Shown piece by piece: positions 1 through 10,676 of a stretch of 64,000 nucleotides of DNA. Below the pieces are notes generated by a model. That model was not told the origin of the DNA and searched no databases. It was given only the letters and a program-made list of their open reading frames with translations. This stretch comes from Pyrenula massariospora (lineage: Eukaryota > Ascomycota > Eurotiomycetes > Pyrenulales > Pyrenulaceae), in assembly GCA_021030905.1 (NCBI GenBank), contig JAGFMI010000012.1, positions 992,001-1,056,000 of the forward strand. Direction: 5' to 3'. Made by a program: the position numbers and the translations under genes. Positions within the stretch are counted from its first letter, which is position 1; each line of letters starts with the position of its first letter.

Positions 1-1132
1 GTGAAACTGAAATCCAAGCAGCCCGAGGCAAAAGAGCAGAGCTGTACGCTCGGATAGGCGACAAGGTATGTGGTGTACTAGCTTGCGCTTTTAGATACTC
101 CCAGCTCATCCTTTACAGGATAAAGCTGTCAATGCCTACGAAGAAGTCTTCGAAAAGACTGGCATCTTGGGAACCAAAATCGATATCGTACTAGCTATCA
201 TTCGCATCGGTTTATTCTTCGGCGACAAACTTTTCGTGAAGAAAAACATTGATAGGGCAAATATGCTCGTCGAGAGCGGTGGTGATTGGGATCGACGGAA
301 TCGGCTGAAAGCATACAAAGGCCTTCACCTTCTCACAGTTCGAGCGTACAATCTCGCTGCCCCTCTCCTCCTCGACAGCCTCTCGACTTTTACTAGCTAC
401 GAACTCTGCAGCTACTCTTCCCTCGTCGTTTACTCGGTCCTCGCCGGATCGCTAGCTTTGAAGAGGGTTGACTTCAAGGCAAAAGTAGTCGACGCTCCTG
501 AAATAAAAGCAATTCTAGGTGATGGTGAAGACAAAGTCGCAGCTTTGACCGGGAAGGCCTCGGCTGGCATTAGTGCAGGAGATGAGGAGATGAAAGACGC
601 CTCGTCGGCCACTCCAGCAACTGCGTCGACGGTTGTGAATCTCACGACCCTAGGCACCGGCTCAGGAACACAAGCAGAATCTGAACCAGCTGTGGACTTT
701 TCACCCCTGGCTAGTCTTGTGACGAGCCTCTACAACGGCAATTACCAAGCCTTTTTCCTTGCGCTTGCTTCCGTCGAAGACAATTTCCTGAGCTCAGACC
801 GATACCTTTACGAGCACCGGGCGTGGTTTGTGCGTGAGATGAGGCTTAGAGGATATCAGCAGTTGCTGCAGTCATACCGCATCGTCGGTCTGCAAAGCAT
901 GGCATCAGATTTTGGTGTAAGCGTGGACTTTTTGGACAAGGATTTGGCACGCTTCATCGCGGCTGACCGAATACCTTGTACCATTGACCGGGTGAATGGT
1001 GTGATCGAGACAAACCGACCGGATGATAAAAACAAGCAGTATGCTGATGTTGTCAAACACGGAGATGCCTTGATCACGAAGTTACAAAAGTATGGGCAGG
1101 CGGTTCGTCTCCGAGGGTCGGAAAGAAGCTGA
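1..1132 (+). CDS. RPN7: 26S proteasome regulatory subunit Rpn7 (5' truncated by window)
   Basis: Rpn7 (PSMD6) is a PCI-domain subunit of the 19S lid of the 26S proteasome and helps dock Rpn11 and the other lid subunits. Seen exons are <1..65 and 119..1132. The 53-nt intron runs from GTATGT to CAG and sits at phase 0. The family blocks GGDWDRRNRLK and LDSLSTFTSYEL are present, followed by VREMRLRGYQQLLQSYR and a C-terminal PCI winged helix with FIAADRIPCTIDRVNGVIET. Between the helical repeats and the PCI part there is a fungal-style Ala/Ser/Thr-rich insert (about codons 130-190 of the visible part) that animal Rpn7 lacks. The stop is TGA at 1130. The N-terminal part lies outside the window. 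The gene is normal and conserved, and identification is firm from the motif order. Confidence 0.95.
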
Positions 1133-2035
1133 TAATACGCATGTATTTTGGTGGTAGCGGAGAAGGGCCACACGTCGAATCAAAGGTCAGAAATGTCACA
1201 GCGATGGAGTCCAGAGAATGGATGATTTTAGAAGTCGAGATAGACAGGGTCGACGCTGTGTTTGGTTTTTCCGGCTGCCGTCGGCCAAAGTGTAGATCAT
1301 AATCAAGCCTCTGCCCAGAAATCCTTTGCTGACGCGGAGTAACAATTTACTCCAACTTGACAAAGAATGCTCGCCTTAATAAGCCTGCCAGATCGGGTCG
1401 CCAATCCTGACCGGTGCAGCTCGGGTGGCACAAACCCCAACATCCCATGTTTGAGGCCCCCACAGCTATCAATGACGCCCTTATCAATCCCTGGAATCTG
1501 GGCGATTGACCTTCGTTATTTGTCGTAACAAGCTTTTTTCGATCTCAAGCATTGGATGTAGCCGTCGCAGATATCGCCCAAAATTACGATTTTGAACATC
1601 TCCTGGGCGGCCGTAGATAATGATTTTGGATATTTATCGGTGACCGCCGCCGGCTCCCTCCTCTCCAACATGAAAACCCCTCAAGTGGGCAGGATACTAG
1701 TCAAAGCCCAACGTCTTTCCACAGAAACTTCCCACTTTTGCACAACCTCTCCAGTCTTACCAGGCTCACTGTTCGATCCAGCAAAGATCCCGGGATCTTC
1801 AGGTACGGCTCGTTCCGACGTTTCTTCCCAATTCTGATTTCTTTCGTTACCGTGTACTACCCTGGTGACCCACTCATGTGGGACTCATGACTGCAAGATT
1901 TTGCCGCCTCTTCTTTTTTCATACCGCTCATTTACCTCTCATATAATCTCGTCCTCCTTTGACATCTCTAATCAGCGATATACAGCCTGTAACCCATCTT
2001 GTAAATCTCCCTTGCCACTCATACATACCCGCACC
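1133..2035. other. Intergenic region and leader of the aminotransferase gene
   Basis: This is 0.9 kb between the RPN7 stop and the aminotransferase start. The final 170 bases are pyrimidine-rich, as in fungal promoters and leaders. An 81-codon frame at 1592-1837 has no recognisable content and is not called. I see no RNA gene or repeat. Confidence 0.5.
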
Positions 2036-3559
2036 ATGTCCTCTACAAAGGCTCTTCGCAGTCTTAACATCGACAACATCAACCCCCATGTGAAAACTGC
2101 CAAATATGCTGTTCGTGGCGAACTCGCGATCAAGTCCGAGGAGTATCGAGCCCAACTCAGGAAGCAATCTCAAACCAACGGCGTGAATGGTGTCCCTCAA
2201 ACGGACGGAACTCCCAAGAATTCATCCTCTCACCTCCCCTTCGACAACATAATCTCCGCCAACATCGGAAACCCACAACAACTCGACCAAAAGCCCATCA
2301 CGTTCTTCCGTCAAGTCCTCTCCCTCCTTGAAAATCCCCATCTTCTCGAAAACGAATCTGCCCTCAAAACCGCCTTCAATTACCCTTCCGACGTAATCTC
2401 CCGCGCCAAATGGCTCCTCTCCGAAGCCCATTCAATAGGCGCCTACTCTGCCTCTCAAGGTATCCCTGCTGTCCGCGAATCCGTCGCCAAATTCATCTCC
2501 CAGCGTGATAGCTACCCCTCAAATCCTGCCGACATCTACCTCACCGCCGGCGCCTCCTCCGGCGTCAACACCCTAATGCACATTATCTGCGCGTCCCCCA
2601 AAACCGGCGTCCTGGTCCCCATCCCACAGTATCCCCTCTACACAGCTACTCTTTCCGTCCTAAACGCAAGGTGCGTCCCCTACTACCTCGACGAATCCAA
2701 GCACTGGGGCACCGACCTCGCCGCCATCAAATCCGCCTATGAACAAGCCCTCGCCGAGGGAACAGACGTCCGCGCCATCGTCATCATCAACCCGGGCAAC
2801 CCCACCGGCGCCTCCCTCTCCGCGCAGGACATCAACAGCATCATCGACTTCGCAGCCGCAAACCACCTCGTCATCCTCGCCGACGAAGTCTACCAAACCA
2901 ACATCTTCACGGGGACCTTCACCTCCTTCAAGTCCGCCCTGCGCGCCGCCCAAGCCGCGCACCGGGACTCGGGCAAATACGACACCGTCGAGCTCGCCTC
3001 CCTACACTCCTGCAGCAAGGGCATGATCGGCGAGTGCGGCCACCGCGCCGGCTACTTCGAACTGGTCGGCTTCGACCCGGCGGTCCAGGCGCAGATCTAC
3101 AAGTTCATCTCCATCATGCTCTGCCCGCCCGTCGTCGGCCAATGCCTGGTTGAGATGATGGTCAACCCGCCCCGCCCCGGCGACCCCTCCTTCCCCCTTT
3201 ATGAGCAGGAATACAACGCCATCGCGTCCGCCCTGCACGAGCGCGCGACCGCGCTCTACCACGCCTTCACGTCGCTCGAAGGCGTCTCCGTCGACGAGCC
3301 CATGGGGAGTATGTACCTCTTCCCCCAAATCAGCCTGCCCCCGAAAGCCGTCGCGGCGGCGGAGAAACAGGGCAAGAAAGCAGACGAGTACTACTGCCTA
3401 AGGCTGCTGGATCGGACGGGGATCTGCGTCGTGCCGGGGAGCGGGTTCGGGCAGAAGGAGGGCACGCTGCATTTCCGGACGACGTTTTTGGCGCCGGGGA
3501 CGGAGTGGGTGGGGCGGTTTGGGGAGTTTCATGGGGAGTTTATGGAGGAGTTTAGGTAG
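2036..3559 (+). CDS. ALT1: Alanine aminotransferase (class I/II PLP enzyme)
   Basis: This 507-residue, intronless protein interconverts alanine plus 2-oxoglutarate with pyruvate plus glutamate, using pyridoxal phosphate. The ALT-specific blocks are visible: the N-terminal NINPHVKTAKYAVRGELA, then NIGNPQQLDQKPITFFRQV, the nucleotide-fold segment IINPGNPTG, DEVYQ, and the Schiff-base segment HSCSKGMIGECGHRAGYFE with Lys328. The C-terminal substrate Arg block HFRTTFL is also present. Length matches the family. The start is the first in-frame ATG, in good context (CACCATGTC). The frame stays open upstream to 1865 but has no ATG there, so a long mitochondrial presequence is not supported. Codon usage is strongly C-ending, which suggests high expression. 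Yeast has mitochondrial and cytosolic paralogues, and I cannot tell which this is. Confidence 0.93.
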   Translation: MSSTKALRSLNIDNINPHVKTAKYAVRGELAIKSEEYRAQLRKQSQTNGVNGVPQTDGTPKNSSSHLPFDNIISANIGNPQQLDQKPITFFRQVLSLLENPHLLENESALKTAFNYPSDVISRAKWLLSEAHSIGAYSASQGIPAVRESVAKFISQRDSYPSNPADIYLTAGASSGVNTLMHIICASPKTGVLVPIPQYPLYTATLSVLNARCVPYYLDESKHWGTDLAAIKSAYEQALAEGTDVRAIVIINPGNPTGASLSAQDINSIIDFAAANHLVILADEVYQTNIFTGTFTSFKSALRAAQAAHRDSGKYDTVELASLHSCSKGMIGECGHRAGYFELVGFDPAVQAQIYKFISIMLCPPVVGQCLVEMMVNPPRPGDPSFPLYEQEYNAIASALHERATALYHAFTSLEGVSVDEPMGSMYLFPQISLPPKAVAAAEKQGKKADEYYCLRLLDRTGICVVPGSGFGQKEGTLHFRTTFLAPGTEWVGRFGEFHGEFMEEFR

Positions 3560-4286
3560 GGAGGCTGGGGTGGTGGCAGGCAGGGGATGGGATTTTGGGA
3601 TAGAAGGAGATAGATGGTAAGGTGGGGGGATGGGTTCTAGGATAGAGAGTTGATATACGGTGTAGTAGGGAGGTGGGCTAGATTGGATTTACCCAAGGTA
3701 CACATGTACAAGGAGCTACGTAGGATATGTGTGGGAGGATGTCATGACTTCCTGGCTAGCTACGAGAATCTCAATTCACTTATCATCTATAAATTGACTA
3801 CACTACAGATATGATAGGTACAGTGTTCGTAACGATGCTACGGTGGTCACCATCATCTAGGAAACATGCCGTTGCATGCCTTTTCGAGGACATGATACTG
3901 ACCAATGGCTACCTGACTTACAGCGACGGTAACGGTTTGAAAGATGAGGCCGATGACCATGTGAGACACAACCGGTGTTTGTACGCGTCGAGTGTGATTA
4001 TAGGGAGCCTGTGGTCATGGTAGTTGGCGAGGAATCGCGTGACAAAATAATAAATCTGAATGGGATATTGATGCAAATCACTATCTTGAATCTGCTCGTA
4101 TTTACTATGCTTGAAACCACCACTAAATTGCTCAAAGGCATTGTAACGAGACGCTTCGATAAGTCCTGACGTTTGCAGGTCCATGTTTGCACATTGAGAA
4201 CGATCTACCTTCATAGACAGTCAACGGTGTTCCGGTCTCTATTTGGATTGAGCTCAGAGTTCTGTGGACGACGGACGTATGCGAGA
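3560..4286. other. Intergenic, no gene seen
   Basis: This is 0.7 kb between convergent genes (aminotransferase +, BTB gene -). Only short overlapping frames of 60-100 codons are open, on both strands at 3.8-4.2 kb, and none has a recognisable domain. It probably holds both 3' UTRs. Confidence 0.5.
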
Positions 4287-5299
4287 TTATTCGTCACTGT
4301 CTGACTCTTGTAGAGGTGGAGGCAGAGCAGATGCCTTCTTTTGAAGGCGGGGCGGAATATATTTGGGCTTGTACGAGCCAGTTTGCGACGACGGAGGACT
4401 CTGTTGTAACTCTTTGATTGTTTTAGCCTGGTCCTTGATCGTTTTCTTTTGGTTTTCGATCGCCTTGCCGTGGTCCTTGATTAGCTCATCCTGATCCATG
4501 ATCTGATTCGCTTGATCATTGAGCGTATTTCCAAGGTCGTTGATCTTTGACTCCTGCATGCTTAGCTCGCCGGCCATAATGCAGAAGAAGTCCACTGCAA
4601 CGCGTCGTTCGTTTTCCAAGAGCTTCTTGAACTCGCCCATCTCGAACAGTGACTTCTTCTTAGCCATCATGAGTTTCAATGCGGCTTTGCGGATATTTTC
4701 TCCGTCCTTTGCTGGGACATCCCAAAGGAAAGGAACAGATCCAACGAAACTATCAAGATGATCGAGCCATAAGTCGAGGTCTGGTGTCCCTAGATCATTC
4801 AGAATATCTACCAAAGCTTTGTCTCTCAAATGTTCAGCCCCCCTCTTGTCTGCAATCTTGAATAGCTCCACCTCAAAATCCCAGTCGCTTATGGGTCGGT
4901 CTGTGACTTTGATGGAGGTGGATGACTCAGGGTGTTCGAAAGAGTAAAGGTAGTGTAGGAGACATTCTACGGCGTAAGGCTCGTCATCATCGAGAGTCAC
5001 GGTATGCTTGACGCCCTCTTCAAATTGGCCCGTAAGAGCGGCCCGGAAGTAGTTGTTTCGGGTGCAAATGATGGACTTGTGGGTGTTCCATTCGTATGAT
5101 CGACATTTAACCACGGAGTCTGAATGCCAGCCATTGCGAAGCAGACTGCGGCCCACGAGATTAGTGATGCAAGCTCTCGATTTTGTAAAGATAGAACTTA
5201 CGCAAGGCTTGCTTTGACGCAGGGTTGATCATCGTTGGTCAACGGTGTTGTGTTCTCCAAGACGGTAGATTGGAATGGAGAAATTGACACATCCCACAT
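4287..5299 (-). CDS. BTB/POZ domain protein with coiled-coil tail (BTB paralogue 1)
   Basis: The protein has 318 residues. Exons are 5202..5299 and 4287..5145. The 56-nt intron has a GTAAGT donor, a CACTAATC branch site and a CAG acceptor, at phase 2. A BTB/POZ domain covers about residues 33-110: LLRNGWHSDSVVKC, then THKSIICTRNNYFRAAL and YAVECLLHYLYSFEHP. Fungal BTB proteins of this type are mostly uncharacterised, while in other eukaryotes BTB domains dimerise or bind Cul3. A long charged coiled coil follows, with near-repeated heptads of the form IKDQAKT. The last 45 residues are a Pro/Ser-rich basic-then-acidic tail ending ESDSDE. It is a paralogue of the genes at 6.7-7.9, 10.7-11.4 and 30.5-31.4 kb and shares their intron position. 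The specific role is unknown. Confidence 0.85.
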
Positions 5300-6710
5300 T
5301 TTGGCTAGGAGCCGAGGTGGGGAAATTTCTTGAGTGCGTTCTCCGACTGGCTGAAATCCTTGAATAGGGAACTGCCCTTTTGCCCAACCTTCAACTTCTC
5401 TTTCAGTCTGTAGTTCAAGATATTCACAGATATATTTCTGTATCTGAAAAAGCTAAAAGGAGGCCGCTGGCAGCTGATGGGAGTCTACTTACCCTGTGTA
5501 AGGAACACTCTATGGAACGCCCTTGATGCTTGTATCGCGGTTTTTCTGTAGTGCTTTTATACTGGCAAAGAAGGCAGGCCTTGCTAGACAGAGGTCATTA
5601 TACAGCCAGTTATTACAAGAAATTCATCACACAGGGATCAGTGCTTTTTGGTGATGCGCTTGTACGTCACACGGTGAAGACACTTTGCGCCTTCAGAGTG
5701 AATCGTTGCCCCTCCAACCTTCGGTGGCCGTTGCCTTATCCCATGAGCCTCCACCATGCCTGTGAAACACATAAACAAAAGATCATAGCGTGACGCGCCC
5801 TTCCATGACCCTACTTTCACATCTTCGGATTTACTCCATGGAAGCAACGGATGTTTCTCGAAAGCACGCTTCTACATTAAGAGACTACGCAAAACAACTT
5901 TCGACAGCCAGCAAGCCGTTAAATATCTCGATTTATTCATTCATGGAGAGGTTTGTCCATAAATGCGAACTCACAGCGTGAAATCAAACGTACGTCCAGC
6001 GTCAGCATATGTAAGGCTAGGATCGGTATCTGGGCACGCAGCTTGGCTCCTCCAATCTCTCACTTGTCAGGCGCTTCGTTGCGGACAGGGCCGCTTGTCA
6101 GGACATCACGTGTCCTTGTGTACTTCAAAATCGTGGGTTCAGAGTAATTCTCCCTGCGAAAGCGCAGATACGAACTTGATTGACGATGGCGCGAAAAAGA
6201 GTAGAGTGAGTCAAAGGTCGTGTCTGAATGTAGTCAAAAAGGAAGCTTAAATTTACTGGATGTGGAATTTAGAGCACGGTAGGATACTACCGACAGCTGG
6301 GCCCAGTGGAACGGTTGGTATTTCTATTTAAACTATCTAAGTTGAAGGATATGACATCTGCAATGCAATTTGGTTCGATGTTATTTGAGACTGGAATAAT
6401 TGTGAGAAGGTCTGCAGGTTTTTCGGTTAAATCGCGCAATCCCCAGCTGAAAGCAGAGAAACTCACCTTCGAATTGCTTAATGTATCGAAAGCGCAGAGT
6501 TTGGGCACTTGGAAAAGACTGACCCAGATTCGCCAGCAAGATCACTTTGTGAGCCATTTTGCTCCGTCTGATATCAAATCAGACCACCATAAGTGGAAGG
6601 ATGTGGTAGTGCAAGTGCTCAGAACCATGACTTTGCTGGCAGTTCTTGTGGCTCCGATATTCTAGAGAAGAGTGAGCGACACGGTGGGAGACATTAAGTT
6701 AAGAGCACGA
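5300..6710. other. Intergenic between BTB paralogues 1 and 2
   Basis: This 1.4 kb stretch has near-average composition. Frames of 60-119 codons (for example 6306-6665 on +, which lacks an ATG at its start) show no domain. The left part should hold the promoter of the gene at 4.3-5.3 kb and the right part the 3' UTR of the next gene. Confidence 0.45.
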
Positions 6711-7884
6711 TCAGCTTGAAGAGCCGAACGGTCCATTTGACTTGGAAGAAGACGATCCAAAAAGGGGCCCTCCGGTCCGATCCGCTGCGTGGGACCCAAA
6801 AGTGCAATTTCCGGATCCAAATGTGCACGTGCCACCGAAAAGACCATTTGCATTCCGGTTTGACGTTTTATTTCCAAAGACGCCGCTTGAATTCTGACTT
6901 GTATTGAGAGATCCGAAAATACCGCCGAAATGCTGGTTTGGCGTGCTGGTTCCAAAGAGGCTGCTTGAATTCTGATTTGCGTTGTGAGGTCCAAAAGGCC
7001 CTGACATGGTCTGATTTGATGTACGAGACCCAAACAGAGCACCCCCAGTCTGATTCGAAGAACCAGATCCACCCCCACTTCCAGCAGGCCGTGCCTGCTG
7101 AGTTTCAGAACTGTCGAGTTTTTCTCGCAATTCCGTAATGAGCTTCTTCATGTCCGCGATTGTTTGATCCTGTTCTTCAAGCTTTAGTGCCATTGCCTGA
7201 TGCAAGTCTATGGAAATATTTTTGTCGGTGTTCAGAAGCTGCTGATAGTTTTCAATATTGGAGAGGATCTTTTGCTTAGCGATCATGAATGATAGCGCTT
7301 GTGTTCGAACTTTAGCTCCATCTTTAGAAGCGAGATTCCAGAGCAATGGGATGGAAGAAATGAATTTGCTTATGTCGAAGTCTTGAGGCGGAAAAGTGAG
7401 AGTCGCGAGTACCGAGGTCAATGCATGAGCTCTGAGGCCGGAAGCTCCTGTCTTTTCTGCTATCTTCAGCATCTCCAGATCAAGTTCCCAGGTGCTCGAG
7501 GGTCGCTCTGGCTTTTGGATTGAGTCGAGCGTGGGATATTCGGAAAAGTAGAGGTAGTGGAGGAGGCATCCTACAGCGAATGGTTTGTCGTCGAATGTCA
7601 AGACATTAGTTTTCGCGTCCTGAGATTCATCGCAGAATGCAGTGTGAAAGTAGTTGTTTCTAGGACAGAGGATGGCTTTGTGGGTCTTCCACTCGTGAGG
7701 GCCGCAGCGAACCATGCAATCGGAATAGCAGCCATCGCGGAGAAGTCTAAAACATTTTGCGTTAGCGTTTTCGACGTAGAGTTCGCATGAGATGGTCGTA
7801 CTTGACATCAGCAACACCACGAGGGTGGGTATCACAGTCAACAACCGTTGAAGGAGTTGAAGGAGTAGAAGTGACAACAGTCAT
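6711..7884 (-). CDS. BTB/POZ protein with FG-repeat (nucleoporin-like) C-terminal tail (BTB paralogue 2)
   Basis: The protein has 372 residues. Exons are 7802..7884 and 6711..7746. The 55-nt phase-2 intron has a GTACGA donor, a GCTAACG branch and a TTTTAG acceptor. The BTB domain spans about residues 28-105 (LLRDGCYSDCMVRC, THKAILCPRNNYFHTAF, VGCLLHYLYFSEYP). An alpha-helical middle and a short coiled coil (about 215-245) follow. A Gly/Ser linker leads into six consecutive 13-residue units of the form xNQxxxxxFGxxx (residues 258-335), then four further FG dipeptides to the end, ten FG in all. FG tails are typical of nucleoporins that line the nuclear pore, but the rest of the protein is no nucleoporin I know. 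The ATG at 7884 was chosen to match the short first exons of the paralogues; the frame also extends upstream. A role in nuclear transport or condensate formation is inference only. Confidence 0.83.
6825..7058 (-). repeat. Six in-frame 39-bp units encoding 13-residue FG repeats
   Basis: Six units of exactly 39 bp lie in the last exon of the BTB gene. Each encodes a variant of xNQxxxxxFGxxx with FG at unit positions 9-10. The units have diverged in sequence but keep length and phase, which points to old tandem duplication held by selection on spacing. Confidence 0.85.
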
Positions 7885-8144
7885 GATGGTCGAGTGTACA
7901 AGGATCCTCCAAATTGCTAGAGTGTCGATGTGTGGAGCCGAAAGTGGAGGGCAGGTGAGAGTGTTTTCCGACTGGCTACACTCCCTTAGTTGGAGATTCT
8001 TCATAGTGGGCGATCTACTACTAGGCAGACCTCGCCAAGGCCGCAGGCATCACAATAACTGTAGCCTGCTGTAACTTAGGCTCTGGGCTTATGCGCGTGG
8101 GCATCAATGACCCTACGAGCCTACTACGTACCGTTCTTAACCGG

Positions 8145-8738
8145 TCAATAACTTCCACCATAATGTGGTCTGTCCCATCTTGCCTCCTTCTTCTTCTCCT
8201 CAGGCTCACTCCGATCATCAAAATACTGCACTCTCTTCTCCTCAGTGAGAACACGTAGATCGAAATCCTCTCTATAATCAATCGAAGTCCCATTAACTGA
8301 AACATACGGTCTCGTATCATCCTCTCCATCCCACTTCGCGCGCCAAACTTCTCTCTTCCCTTCTTTGTCATCACCTAGCTCTGTAGAATCCACGACCTCG
8401 GTCTCGCCCACGCCACCAAACGTAAAGCATCGCACTCCACATTTTGGACAGAAGTAGAATTTCCGTTTCTTGTCGTAACATTGGTAGGTACTCAATTCAT
8501 GATCTGGATCAAGTGGTGAAAGGAGCATAAAATCGTCTCGAGGATTGGCAGGATGAACGTGGAAGATGCTCAATTTGTGACACGTGGTGCAGTTACAGCG
8601 GTAGATTTCTTGTTGGATTGGCAGTGGTGGATGAGACGACGAGAATGGATGTGGAAGGGTGAGGAAGACGATATATTGTGTCAATCCGCAGTGACAGGAT
8701 CCGTGGCATGCTTGTCTCTTTGGCGCTGTCTCTGCCAT
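8145..8738 (-). CDS. GFA/CENP-V-type zinc-binding protein
   Basis: This 197-residue, single-exon protein has the cysteine pattern of the GFA (glutathione-dependent formaldehyde-activating enzyme/CENP-V) fold. C11, C15 and C17 appear in CHGSCHCG. C47, C49 and C52 appear in CNCTTCHK. C96, C99 and C103 appear in CPKCGVRC. These cysteines hold one structural and one exchangeable zinc, and in the bacterial enzyme the fold binds S-hydroxymethylglutathione. Fungal genomes carry many members of unknown substrate, so no reaction is claimed. The start is the first ATG of the frame, at 8738. A slightly long loop (about residues 22-42, Pro/Ser-rich) separates the first two cysteine groups. The C-terminus is charged and probably disordered. 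Confidence 0.85.
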   Translation of the reverse strand: MAETAPKRQACHGSCHCGLTQYIVFLTLPHPFSSSHPPLPIQQEIYRCNCTTCHKLSIFHVHPANPRDDFMLLSPLDPDHELSTYQCYDKKRKFYFCPKCGVRCFTFGGVGETEVVDSTELGDDKEGKREVWRAKWDGEDDTRPYVSVNGTSIDYREDFDLRVLTEEKRVQYFDDRSEPEEKKKEARWDRPHYGGSY

Positions 8739-9287
8739 CTTGTGAAATGAGAGGTCTTGGGGTGAAGTTGACAAAAGACAAGCAGAAAGACAGACGGTCT
8801 GATTTAATGTAGCATGTGAGAGTGAAAAACCGCAAACACTCGTGGTTGTTTTGTCACCCCGAATCGGGGGATGATGGGACTCTCCTCACCGAGCGAGCCA
8901 CGATCCACTACTAGGCACCAGCCGCCGGTGAGGCGCTAGCCGTGTGACTGCCGCACCGGTGAAATGTTTTTCTTTGAGCAAGCTATTCGTTACACAGACA
9001 TCGCGGCGTACCATGCGGTTATACTGCTTTGTTTTATGTTTCAATGTGATTGTTCGGGGCAATGACCAACTTGTCGCTGTTGTCCTTGCTTTGAAAGAAA
9101 TGGACCACGACGGATGCTTTTTGCATGATTTCGGATCTAACGCCTCCTATCTCTATTGAAGTGACGTTATTTTAATTTCCGTAGCTTCTTATTCAAGTCG
9201 CAGATACTTGTCCCTGGTAGACTACCACGCTATCATCCTAGTATTTATTGAAAGCGAGTTTCATCGAAAGAAACTAGCACACGAAAC
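8739..9287. other. Divergent promoter region
   Basis: This 0.55 kb stretch separates the GFA gene (-) from an unrecognised gene (+), so it should contain both promoters. No gene, repeat or RNA was recognised. Confidence 0.45.
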
Positions 9288-10046
9288 ATGTCTATTGCTC
9301 AGAACTCTGTTACACGCAGTCCTCCGCATCATGGAGACCTCTACCCGGGTACGCAGGACATCTCAGAGTATCTTGCGGGACTCGCTAAGCGCGAACGGAA
9401 AGGTACCCATCATCGTCACCGAACGACAAGTCAGAGGAACTCTGATCTTGCTCTACGATTCGCCCTTACCAACTCTCCCGACCCTGAGTCCTTTCCAATT
9501 GAGGAATGTGATGAGGCAGCTCCTGACCCTGAGTCCTTCTTTAGTGAGGAATGTAATGAGGTAGATCAAGAAGCGATCAACCAAGCCCTCGAGCGCCTAA
9601 CTTTGAGCGTCCTAGCCAGCGACCCTTCTGTAGCAAGCGATTGGGTCACGAACTCGAGACTCTCAAAGACGGGCGAAGATGAGTCACTGCCGGTAAGCCC
9701 CACAATGGACGCATTGAACGCTCTATATACCGTGGCACCAAGCCTGCTGGCTTGCGATCACGAAAGCAGGATATCAGACGATGCGCTCCCGCAGAAATGT
9801 GTAGAAGTAATCGCGTCCGTTCGACCCAAATGCTGGTCCAGAGATCTATGCGACCACAAAGTCGATGGCGAGGAAGTCTATGTCAAGAGGCATGTCAATT
9901 GGCAGTACGTCAAATGGCTATGGACCAAAATCGTAGAACACTACGATATCTGGATCGACGAGGTTGTCCTCAGAATCCTGTGCGCCGTTCCACTTCGAGG
10001 TGGTAATAAGGTTTCTGAAAATGTTTTTTGCCATGAAACTGAGTGA
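9288..10046 (+). CDS. Unrecognised acidic protein with a 15-residue tandem duplication
   Basis: The open frame has 252 codons and starts AAACATGTC. I do not recognise any domain. The N-terminus is basic and His/Arg-rich (about residues 35-55). An acidic stretch with two tandem 15-residue units (DPESFPIEECDEAAP and a diverged copy, period 45 bp at about 9480-9570) follows. The C-terminal third is Trp-rich and may be folded (HVNWQYVKWLWTKIVEHYDIW). Possible splice signals near 10.0-10.07 kb could change the C-terminus. It lies divergent to the GFA gene, between BTB paralogues 2 and 3. It may be a lineage-specific gene, and it is only moderately supported. Confidence 0.5.
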   Translation: MSIAQNSVTRSPPHHGDLYPGTQDISEYLAGLAKRERKGTHHRHRTTSQRNSDLALRFALTNSPDPESFPIEECDEAAPDPESFFSEECNEVDQEAINQALERLTLSVLASDPSVASDWVTNSRLSKTGEDESLPVSPTMDALNALYTVAPSLLACDHESRISDDALPQKCVEVIASVRPKCWSRDLCDHKVDGEEVYVKRHVNWQYVKWLWTKIVEHYDIWIDEVVLRILCAVPLRGGNKVSENVFCHETE

Positions 10047-10676
10047 CAGCGTCAGATCAAAGCATGGTACGTTTCATTCCTTTCGTAGTCAATATGCGGC
10101 TAGCCCCAATGCCTTCATACAGCACGGGCAGCGACGTCCAGATGCGGTAGAGCCCTGCTTCCCTCGTCACACTAGTATGTGACTTCTTCAATCATGAATT
10201 GATTCTACAGGAAAATCTTGATATAAGCAACTGCTTAATCGCCTAACGTTCAAGTCCTCTTTCAATCTCTATGTCGGGTTAACGGCTGTTCCTAGGCATC
10301 ACAATGATGAGGAAGGGGTCAAATAGGCTTCAACAGGCTAGTTGAGCACTCTATATAGAGGCTATTCAATGTATTAGGTCGCTTCACTCCTTTGCTCGCA
10401 GAGACATCCTCGTGGAGAGCTATACAGGCCGCTTTTTCGCGCTAAAACTATCCTGGAAGAAGGAAGAATTATTGAGGTCCTCACACTATTATCTAAGGTC
10501 TTCACAGATGTACTTTTAGACCCAGGATTCTCAAATAGCGGCCGTTAGCAGTTGAAGGGGTCCTATTTGACCTGTGAGAAGCACAATCCGTGGGAGGCCT
10601 TAGATGCTTATAAAGCGCATTCAATGTATCTCCAAGCTCCAGCCGTAGCAATTTAAACCCCTATGCACATCTAAAT
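10047..10676. other. Intergenic, no gene seen
   Basis: This 0.63 kb stretch lies between the unrecognised + strand gene and BTB paralogue 3. I see stop-rich sequence in all frames and no feature. Confidence 0.45.

Noticed and set aside
1865-2035. N-terminal extension of the aminotransferase as a mitochondrial presequence
   Set aside because: No ATG exists in that part of the frame, and the ATG at 2036 has good context and matches the family start.
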